From an uncultured Bacilli bacterium (GTDB lineage Bacteria; Bacillota_I; Bacilli_A; RF39; UBA660): 45,638 nucleotides of DNA. Location of the stretch: the NCBI GenBank assembly GCA_944332555.1, contig CALVKF010000007.1, positions 1 through 45,638 on the forward strand, in the 5' to 3' direction. Positions 39,675-45,638 of this stretch are shown here, piece by piece. A program made the position numbers and the translations under genes. A model generated the notes under the pieces. The model saw only the letters and a list, made by a program, of their open reading frames with translations. It did not search any database and was not told the DNA's origin. Within the stretch, counting starts at the first letter, position 1; every line of letters begins with the position of its first letter.

Positions 39675-41048
39675 ATGAAGAATAAAAAGATTATTATTGG
39701 AGTATCGGTTATGTGTGTAATAGTAATAAGTATTACTTTAATACTTATTACTAATAAATCATCATCAAAAGTGTTAAATAATAATTTAGATAACAACAAT
39801 ATAGAAAATAAAGTACCAGGTATGTTCGCTATAATGCTTGAAACAGAGGCGGGTTCAGGTAAGTATGAGCAATCCACCTCCGGTTTGTGGCCGGGTTCCG
39901 GTTATGAATTTAATTCTACATTATCTCAATGTGAAAATGGGGGAATACTTACTTGGAATGAAGAAAATAGAACAGTTAATTTAAAATCTAATTTATCTGA
40001 TAGATGTTATCTATATTTTGATATAGTTCCACCAGATGTAACAATTAATACAAATAATAATGACAATTATAATGCTTCTACTCCAGCAACATTAAGTTGT
40101 ACTGGAGCAACTGCTGAATATAATCCATTATATCAAAGAATAGAAATATCTAGTATTGCTAATAAATATACATCATGTAATCTAACATATCAAACTCCAA
40201 GTTCTAAAACCTATTTAAATAACTACATAATAGGTTTAAGTGGTTCAACCCAAGGAACAGGCCAAGTAGTTAATGAAAATGGATATAGATACGAAGGGAA
40301 AAATCCAAATAATTATATCTGGTTCAATAATGAATTATGGAGAATAATCGGAGTATTTGATAGTACATCCCATGGAGTAAGTGGCCAAAATTTGGTTAAG
40401 ATAATCAGAGCAGATTCAATCGGTGGATTAGCATGGCATAAATCAAATACTAATGACTGGACAGCATCAAGTTTAATGAATTTACTAAACGGAGCATATT
40501 TGAATAGCCAAAATGGTACCGGAGGAGAATATTGTTATGGAGATTCAACAACAGTAGGAGCTCAATGTGATTATACAGAAACAGGAATAAACGATACATA
40601 TCGTCCAATGATAGAAAATGTCACATGGTATTTGGGAGGATATTCAAGTACAAGTGCAACAACAGAGGCATTCTATGGATATGAAAGAGGAACAACAGTA
40701 TATAGTGGAAGACCAACAACAGCTACTGGATATATTGGTTTAATGTATCCAAGTGATTATGGATATAGTGTGCTAGCAAGTTCATGCGTTAGAACAACAA
40801 ATTTTGGTTCATATAATACAGCAGCATGTACTGGACAAAGTTGGTTGTATGGACAAGGATCTGAATGGACAATTACTCCGTCCCCGTCTACCTCGTACTA
40901 TGTGTTATGTTTGTACAACAACGGCAACTTTGTCAACAGCGACGCTGGTTCTGGGAATGCGGTCAGACCTGTCTTATATCTTGATTCTTCTGTTTATGTA
41001 TATGATGGAAATGGTTCGATGAGTGATCCATACATAATAGGAATGTGA
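39675..41048 (+). CDS. Membrane-anchored surface protein with DGR-like variable C-terminus, copy A
   Basis: About 457 residues (MKNKKIIIGVSVMCVIVISITLILIT); GTGAGG favours the second of two adjacent ATGs. One N-terminal membrane helix is followed by the CENGGILTW...CYLYFD module shared with the gene at 21905. A domain of about 280 residues (YLNNYIIGLSGSTQGTGQV, NNYIWFNNELWRIIGVF, GLMYPSDYGYSVLASS) comes next. The final part WTITPSPSTSYYVLCLYNNG...AVRPVLYLDSSV resembles the W-x-x-S-P...RP-x-L-x-L end of DUF6273-like domains with a C-type-lectin-like role. The 29 codons at 40878-40964 are compositionally aberrant. It is followed 8 nt later by paralogue B, so the two form an operon. Confidence 0.78.
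   Translation: MKNKKIIIGVSVMCVIVISITLILITNKSSSKVLNNNLDNNNIENKVPGMFAIMLETEAGSGKYEQSTSGLWPGSGYEFNSTLSQCENGGILTWNEENRTVNLKSNLSDRCYLYFDIVPPDVTINTNNNDNYNASTPATLSCTGATAEYNPLYQRIEISSIANKYTSCNLTYQTPSSKTYLNNYIIGLSGSTQGTGQVVNENGYRYEGKNPNNYIWFNNELWRIIGVFDSTSHGVSGQNLVKIIRADSIGGLAWHKSNTNDWTASSLMNLLNGAYLNSQNGTGGEYCYGDSTTVGAQCDYTETGINDTYRPMIENVTWYLGGYSSTSATTEAFYGYERGTTVYSGRPTTATGYIGLMYPSDYGYSVLASSCVRTTNFGSYNTAACTGQSWLYGQGSEWTITPSPSTSYYVLCLYNNGNFVNSDAGSGNAVRPVLYLDSSVYVYDGNGSMSDPYIIGM
40878..40964 (+). other. Candidate DGR variable region, copy A
   Basis: Of 29 codons, 20 end in G or C and 13 in C, against a genome where third positions are mostly A or T. Many are of the form NNC (TCC, ACC, TAC, AAC, GTC, AGC, GAC). 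Such codons are expected if AAC codons in a template were randomised at A. Flanks on both sides are conserved with copy B. Confidence 0.6.
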
Positions 41049-41056
41049 GGTAGTTT

Positions 41057-42187
41057 ATGAAGAAAAGAATATTAATTGTTAGTATTGTAATATTAGCTAT
41101 ATTTATTAGTATTATAGCTATGAGCTATAATACTAATACTAAAAAAACATTTTCTTGGGATGGGATAACTTATGCATTAACATTAGATGGAACAAGTATA
41201 ACTACTTTTCCATCTAAAGGAATGTATCGAGTAGATGTAGAATGTAGTAATGCTAATGGTAAATGGTTATATGATGAGTGGATTTTAGCGGTTGAAGATA
41301 TTAATGGTACTAATGCTACATGTGATGTTTCATTTAATACCATTAGTACAACTTATTTAAACAACTACATCATAGGACTTTCTGGTTCAACCCAAGGAAC
41401 AGGACAAGTGGTTAATGAAAATGGCTATAGATATGAAGGAAAAGATCCAAATAATTATATCTGGTTTAATAATGAATTATGGAGAATAATAGGAGTATTT
41501 GATTCATCATCACACGGAGTAAGTGGCCAAAATTTAGTAAAGATAATTAGAGCAAATTCTATCGGAGGACTAGCATGGGATAAAGATAGTGTAAATGACT
41601 GGACAGCTTCTAGTTTAATGAATTTGTTAAATGGAGCATATTTAAATAGCGAGAATGCAACAGGAACAATAAATTGTGCAGGATATTTAACAGCTGTACC
41701 AGGAAATTGTAATTATACAGAATCGGGAATAAATGATACATATCGTAGCATGATAGAAAATGTAAGCTGGTATCTCGGTGGTTATTCCAGTACAAGTGCA
41801 ACCGCCGAAGACTTTTATGGATATGAAAGAGGGACAACAGTATATAGTGGCAGACCAACAAGTACTACTGGTTATATAGGATTAATGTATCCAAGTGATT
41901 ATGGATATAGTGTACTAGCAAGTTCCTGTGCAAGAACAACTTATTTGGGTGACTATGATACAATATCATGTGCCGGACAAAGTTGGTTGTATGGCCAAGG
42001 ATACGAATGGACAATAACTCCGAACTCGTCAGTCTCGTACTACGTGTTCTATTTGACCAACGAAGGCGTCTTGTACTACTTCAACGCTAGTGGGCTTGCG
42101 GTCCGACCTGTCTTATATCTAGACTCTTCTGTCTATGTATACGACGGTAATGGATCTGTGAGTGACCCATACATAATAGGTATGTGA
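41057..42187 (+). CDS. Membrane-anchored surface protein with DGR-like variable C-terminus, copy B
   Basis: 376 residues: N-terminal membrane helix (ILIVSIVILAIFISIIAM), a short different ectodomain (TFSWDGITYALTLDGTSITTFPSKGMYRVDVEC), then the same C-terminal domain as copy A, mostly identical from YLNNYIIGLSGSTQ to SWLYGQG. Its variable stretch WTITPNSSVSYYVFYLTNEG...AVRPVLYL differs from A at many residues while the flanks match. GAGGTAG precedes the ATG. It ends 7 bp before a very GC-rich hairpin. The short N-terminal part suggests domain shuffling onto a common display domain. Confidence 0.78.
   Translation: MKKRILIVSIVILAIFISIIAMSYNTNTKKTFSWDGITYALTLDGTSITTFPSKGMYRVDVECSNANGKWLYDEWILAVEDINGTNATCDVSFNTISTTYLNNYIIGLSGSTQGTGQVVNENGYRYEGKDPNNYIWFNNELWRIIGVFDSSSHGVSGQNLVKIIRANSIGGLAWDKDSVNDWTASSLMNLLNGAYLNSENATGTINCAGYLTAVPGNCNYTESGINDTYRSMIENVSWYLGGYSSTSATAEDFYGYERGTTVYSGRPTSTTGYIGLMYPSDYGYSVLASSCARTTYLGDYDTISCAGQSWLYGQGYEWTITPNSSVSYYVFYLTNEGVLYYFNASGLAVRPVLYLDSSVYVYDGNGSVSDPYIIGM
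42020..42103 (+). other. Candidate DGR variable region, copy B
   Basis: Of 28 codons, 22 end in G or C and 14 in C. Aligned with copy A, differences fall mainly in first and second positions of NNC codons (AAC/GTC, TAC/ACC, AGC/TTC, GAC/AAC), with the C constant. Neighbouring G and T positions are largely invariant. Confidence 0.6.
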
Positions 42188-42194
42188 TGAACTT

Positions 42195-42238
42195 ATAACC
42201 TCCGCCGGCGGCATGTCCGCCACGGAGGCCGCAGTTAT
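42195..42238. repeat. GC-rich nested hairpin downstream of surface gene B
   Basis: Nested arms ATAAC/GTTAT, CTCCG/CGGAG and GGCGG/CCGCC surround the loop CATGT, with small internal loops. The core is over 70% GC in an otherwise AT-rich genome and has no T-run, so it is not a typical intrinsic terminator. It lies 7 bp after the stop codon and about 90 bp after the variable region. Confidence 0.85.
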
Positions 42239-42289
42239 CAACATAAATTTTGGTAAAAATATGAAAAAATAAAGTTTATACTTTACACT

Positions 42290-42329
42290 ATCACCAAACT
42301 TATGATACTATAAGTTTGGTGATTTTTTT
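42290..42329 (+). terminator. Terminator-like hairpin ending at the SNF2 start codon
   Basis: ATCACCAAACTTAT (42290-42303) pairs with ATAAGTTTGGTGAT (42310-42323) around GATACT, followed by seven T and then the ATG at 42330. A possible promoter overlaps it (TTTACA at 42282, TACTAT at 42306). It would terminate upstream transcription or attenuate the helicase gene. Confidence 0.75.
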
Positions 42330-45300
42330 ATGAGAAAAAGTATAACTATTGGAGACTTACTTCACACAAGTAATATTGGTTCTTTTGTAAGTGGTAATGA
42401 TCTTATTAAAGCAACTAGAATACCTAAAGATAATGTATCTTTAGAAGAAAAAGTTAGTTATCAAGATTGTACTAATTATACTTTTTCTGTTGAATCACAA
42501 AGTTATTATGATGAATATTATGAAGTATTTTTAAAAATATCTAATGATTATAAAATAATAGATTTAGATTGTGAATGTTTACAGTTTCAAAATTTTGAAA
42601 CATGTAAACATATTGGAGCAGTAATACTTTATAATTATGAAGAATTATTTAATATGAAAGAAGATAATAAAACTATTAGTAATAGAATATTAGATAAGTT
42701 TGTGAATAAAGAAAGTGTTACTATAAAAAAAGAATTAACTGTTAATTTAAATATAGTACTTAATAATAGTTATTATTATCATTCTTTCTTAGAACCAAAA
42801 GTAACTATTGGTTTAGATAAATTATATAATTTAAATAGTAAAATAGGAGCTTTTAAAAGAGTTTATGAAGATGGTGAGGGAGAAGTTAATTTTGGTAAAT
42901 TTTTTGTATATGACCCCAAAAAATACTATTTTAATGAACATGATAAAAAAATAATTGATGCCCTAATTGAACTTACTAAAGGAGTTAATGGAAGATACTA
43001 CACAACTAGTGAATTAAAAAAGTTTTTTAAAAATATTAAAGATTGTTCTTTTGTTATTAATAATTATCAAATGGATGGGATAAGTGAAGAATTTCCCATT
43101 AATACTAATTTAAGTAAGAATAGTGATATATATAATCTAAAATTTGATTTAAGTGATGTAATTAAAGTATTAGATGATTTTGAATATATCATCTATAAAG
43201 GTAAAATGTATCACTTAAAAAAAGATGAACAAGAGTTATTAGAAGATTTACTTGATTATGAAATAGATAGTATAGAAATAACTAAAGAAAAAATAGAAGA
43301 CTTTACTAAAGGATTAATGAATGTTTTAAAAAGCAAAATGGAAGTAGATGCATCAGTTGATGATTTAATAATTACTTCTAATATCAAAGTAGAATTATAC
43401 TTTGATATTAGAGAGTATTATATTGAATGTAGCATTAAATTTATTTATGATAATAATACTGTTGATTATTTTGATAAAAATAGTGTAGTTTTAAGAGATA
43501 TGGAATTTGAAACTAATGTTATAAATGATCTAGTTAAATATAATTTTGTTACTCTTGATAACAAAATTATATTAAGAGATCTAGATAAACAAGTTGAGTT
43601 TATTGAAAGTGGTCTAGAAAAGCTCGCGGAAAAATATGTTGTGTATACTACGGAAAAATTTAAAAGTGTAAGTATTAAGAAGAAGACTAATGTTTCATCA
43701 ATGTTTAGTATTGGTGTAGATAATATTATGAGCTTTAATTTTGATCTGGGAGATATTTCTAGTGATGAGTTAGTAAATATATTTAAAAGTATTAAAAATA
43801 AGAATAAGTATTATCGACTTAAAAATGGGGATATATTAAATTTGGAAGATGAATCACTAAATGAATTAGAAAATTTGGTTGATGATTTAGATTTAAGTGA
43901 TGAAGATATTATAAATGGTAAAGGCACTATTGAGAAATACCGAGCAATATATTTAGATAGTTTAAAAAATACTAAATATAATATAATTCATACCGATAAT
44001 TTATTTGATAATCTCATAGATAGATTTTATCAGTTTAAAGATAGTGACCTATCTTTAACTGATTTATCTGTACTTAGAGACTATCAAATAACTGGAGTTA
44101 AATGGCTTAAAACTATTGATAAGACCGGTTTTGGAGGAATACTTGCTGATGAGATGGGTTTAGGTAAAACTATTCAAGTAATTTATTATATTAAAGAAAT
44201 GTTAAATGAGGATAGTAATTATAAATTCTTAATAGTTGTACCAACAAGTCTTGCTTATAACTGGGATCATGAGCTTGTTGAATTTGCTCCAGAAATTAAA
44301 AGAACTATATGTTTAGGTACTAAAGATAAAAGAATGAAAATACTTGAAAATAACAATGCTAGTGTAATTGTTACTACTTATGGGTTACTCCGGGAAGATG
44401 AAGATATTTATAAAAATATGCATTTTCATGCTATTATTATAGATGAAGCACAAAATATTAAAAATAATATGGCAGGTATTACAAAAGTTGTTAAAAGTAT
44501 GAATGGTGATGTTAAATTTGCTTTAACTGGAACACCACTAGAAAATTCTATTTTAGAATTATGGAGCATCTTTGATTTTATTATGCCCGGCTATTTAGCT
44601 AATTTAGCTAAATTTCAAGCTAAATATAAAATCAAAGATTTTGATGAAGAAGCAAATAAGTTATTAAAAGGTTTAAGCACTATTATTAATCCTTTTATTC
44701 TTCGGAGAAGAAAAAAGGATGTAATAAAAGAACTTCCTGATAAGTTAATTAATGATATTTATATTGATATGTCTGATGATGAAAAGAAAATATATGTAGC
44801 AGAACTGGAAAGAGTTCAAAAAGAAATGAATGAAATTATTGAGACAGAAGGTATGTCTAAAGCTAGGTTCTTAATTTTGCGACTTTTGACAAAATTAAGA
44901 CAAATATGTATTGATCCATCGCTTGTTTTTGATGGCATTACTAATATGTCTCATAAAATGGAAATGCTACTTAATATTATTAATGAATATACTTCAAATG
45001 ATCATAAGATATTAATATTTTCATCATTTAAAAAAGCTATTGATAAAGTTGGGCTTTTGTTAAATGATGAAAAAATAAAGTATTATCGTATTGATGGGGG
45101 AGTATCAAGTAAAGACCGCATTAAAATGGTTGATGATTTTAATGCTCTAGATGATACCAAAGTGTTTTTAATTACCCTTAAAGCTGGAGGTACAGGACTT
45201 AATCTAACTAGTGCTGATGTTGTAATACATCTAGATTTATGGTGGAATCCGCAGGTGGAAAATCAAGCAACAGATAGAGCGCATAGAATAGGTCAAACTA

Positions 45301-45485
45301 AAAATGTTGAAGTAATTCATTTAATTAATAAAGGTACTATTGAAGAAAAAATATTAGATTTACAAAATAAGAAAAGAAAGTTAAGTGATACTTTAATTGA
45401 TGGTAGCATTAGAGATAAAAATGTCTTGTCAGAACTTACTGAAGAAGATATTAGAAACTTACTTTCTTACGAAAATAAAGAATAA
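42330..45485 (+). CDS. SWIM zinc-finger SNF2-family helicase
   Basis: 1051 residues. An N-terminal SWIM motif (DCEC...TCKHIGAV, C-x-C-xn-C-x-H, about residues 80-95) precedes a long region of bacterial SNF2-associated type. The SNF2 ATPase (LRDYQITGVKWLKT, Walker A ADEMGLGKTIQ near 610, DEAQ box IIDEAQNIKN near 705, LTGTPLENS) and the helicase C-terminal lobe (ILIFSSFKKAIDKV, DLWWNPQVENQATDRAHRIGQ) are complete. Such proteins are stand-alone DNA translocases or remodelers in Firmicutes; the target is unknown. The ATG follows a T-run directly with no ribosome-binding site. Confidence 0.94.
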   Translation: MRKSITIGDLLHTSNIGSFVSGNDLIKATRIPKDNVSLEEKVSYQDCTNYTFSVESQSYYDEYYEVFLKISNDYKIIDLDCECLQFQNFETCKHIGAVILYNYEELFNMKEDNKTISNRILDKFVNKESVTIKKELTVNLNIVLNNSYYYHSFLEPKVTIGLDKLYNLNSKIGAFKRVYEDGEGEVNFGKFFVYDPKKYYFNEHDKKIIDALIELTKGVNGRYYTTSELKKFFKNIKDCSFVINNYQMDGISEEFPINTNLSKNSDIYNLKFDLSDVIKVLDDFEYIIYKGKMYHLKKDEQELLEDLLDYEIDSIEITKEKIEDFTKGLMNVLKSKMEVDASVDDLIITSNIKVELYFDIREYYIECSIKFIYDNNTVDYFDKNSVVLRDMEFETNVINDLVKYNFVTLDNKIILRDLDKQVEFIESGLEKLAEKYVVYTTEKFKSVSIKKKTNVSSMFSIGVDNIMSFNFDLGDISSDELVNIFKSIKNKNKYYRLKNGDILNLEDESLNELENLVDDLDLSDEDIINGKGTIEKYRAIYLDSLKNTKYNIIHTDNLFDNLIDRFYQFKDSDLSLTDLSVLRDYQITGVKWLKTIDKTGFGGILADEMGLGKTIQVIYYIKEMLNEDSNYKFLIVVPTSLAYNWDHELVEFAPEIKRTICLGTKDKRMKILENNNASVIVTTYGLLREDEDIYKNMHFHAIIIDEAQNIKNNMAGITKVVKSMNGDVKFALTGTPLENSILELWSIFDFIMPGYLANLAKFQAKYKIKDFDEEANKLLKGLSTIINPFILRRRKKDVIKELPDKLINDIYIDMSDDEKKIYVAELERVQKEMNEIIETEGMSKARFLILRLLTKLRQICIDPSLVFDGITNMSHKMEMLLNIINEYTSNDHKILIFSSFKKAIDKVGLLLNDEKIKYYRIDGGVSSKDRIKMVDDFNALDDTKVFLITLKAGGTGLNLTSADVVIHLDLWWNPQVENQATDRAHRIGQTKNVEVIHLINKGTIEEKILDLQNKKRKLSDTLIDGSIRDKNVLSELTEEDIRNLLSYENKE

Positions 45486-45486
45486 T

Positions 45487-45520
45487 ATTAAAAAAATTGC
45501 AAAAATGCAATTTTTTTAAT
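45487..45520 (+). terminator. Terminator after the SNF2 helicase gene
   Basis: ATTAAAAAAATTGCA pairs with TGCAATTTTTTTAAT around AAAA. The T-run runs into the element containing the Spo0A-like boxes. Confidence 0.82.
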
Positions 45521-45523
45521 ATC

Positions 45524-45567
45524 TTCGACAGAATTCGACAATTTTTTTAAAATGAGTGTGCTATTAT
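45524..45567 (+). promoter_or_regulatory. Two tandem Spo0A-like boxes and promoter of the last gene
   Basis: TTCGACA occurs at 45524-45530 and again at 45534-45540, exactly 10 bp apart, the spacing of tandem Spo0A sites. A TATTAT -10 element at 45562-45567 places the boxes near -50 and -40. The first box sits in the same 16-bp sequence found upstream of spoIIGA. Confidence 0.6.
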
Positions 45568-45589
45568 ATAGAGCCAAGGAGGTGATATT

Positions 45590-45638
45590 TTGATTACAGC
45601 AGAAAAAACCAAAGTATATACTGCTAAAAATGACCGGG
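45590..45638 (+). CDS. Partial gene start at the window edge
   Basis: TTG start preceded by a strong AAGGAGGTGAT site. The 16 visible codons read (M)ITAEKTKVYTAKNDR and continue past the window. Too short to assign. The upstream Spo0A-like boxes suggest expression at the onset of sporulation. Confidence 0.7.
   Translation, partial: MITAEKTKVYTAKNDR

Noticed and set aside
40878..42187. A complete DGR in the window
   Set aside because: No reverse transcriptase, accessory Avd protein or AAC-rich template repeat was recognised on either strand; only candidate target regions are present.
45590..45638. Assignment of the last gene to a PD-(D/E)XK or Rpn-like family from TAKNDR
   Set aside because: Only 16 residues are visible, which is too little to support any family.

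Overview
The window comes from a very AT-rich, Gram-positive, endospore-forming bacterium. Its genes match low-GC Bacilli, probably one of the small-genome uncultured gut lineages near Erysipelotrichales, RF39 or RFN20. The evidence is spoIIGA, sigE and sigG, a glmS ribozyme, Bacillus-type lexA and recA control, the ymfF/ymfH pair, GGAGG ribosome-binding sites and mostly A- or T-ending codons. TGA is used as a stop, so the code is standard. The taxonomic placement is inference.

Layout. 1-10.2 kb: a 10-bp tandem repeat, recA, an FtsX-type ABC exporter, a radical SAM/SPASM gene, a dGTPase-like HD hydrolase, the M16 pair ymfF/ymfH, and rpsD with a structured leader. 10.4-16.0 kb: glmS behind its ribozyme, a DUF308 membrane protein, ftsA-ftsZ and a GrpB-family gene. 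16.2-23.3 kb is an accessory block: four tandem YhcG/DUF1016 PD-(D/E)XK nuclease genes, each with a DNA palindrome inside its reading frame; a HipA/CtkA-like kinase beside a nonsense-broken HTH gene; another XRE regulator; and a membrane-anchored surface protein with a divergent 3' end. 23.4-28.3 kb: spoIIGA-sigE, an HTH gene, an unknown gene, sigG, ylmC/ymxH, lspA and rluD. 28.3-32.1 kb: a small membrane protein, a rhomboid with a duplicated catalytic motif, lexA, a divergent LexA-box-controlled 44-residue membrane peptide, a diacylglycerol glucosyltransferase-like gene and tRNA-Arg(CCU). 32.1-37.6 kb: the rimP-nusA-ylxR-infB-rbfA-(GNAT)-truB translation operon, with a half-length RimP. 37.6-42.2 kb is a second accessory block: an array of ten diverged palindromes, an ORF6N-domain gene split by a frameshift that carries an eleventh copy, an XRE regulator, and two paralogous surface proteins whose 3' ends look like diversity-generating-retroelement (DGR) variable regions, followed by a GC-rich cruciform. 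42.3-45.6 kb: a SWIM-SNF2 helicase and the start of a gene behind two Spo0A-like boxes.

How the parts connect. recA, lexA and the 44-residue peptide form an SOS module arranged like lexA/yneA of Bacillus. spoIIGA, sigE and sigG form the sporulation sigma cascade. spoIIGA and the last gene share an identical 16-bp upstream element containing a Spo0A-like box. The most unusual signals are (a) two families of perfect or near-perfect palindromes kept symmetrical by paired changes, one inside DUF1016 coding sequences and one as an array next to and inside an ORF6N gene, and (b) the NNC-rich hypervariable 3' ends of the surface genes. No reverse transcriptase, Avd gene or template repeat was recognised in this window.
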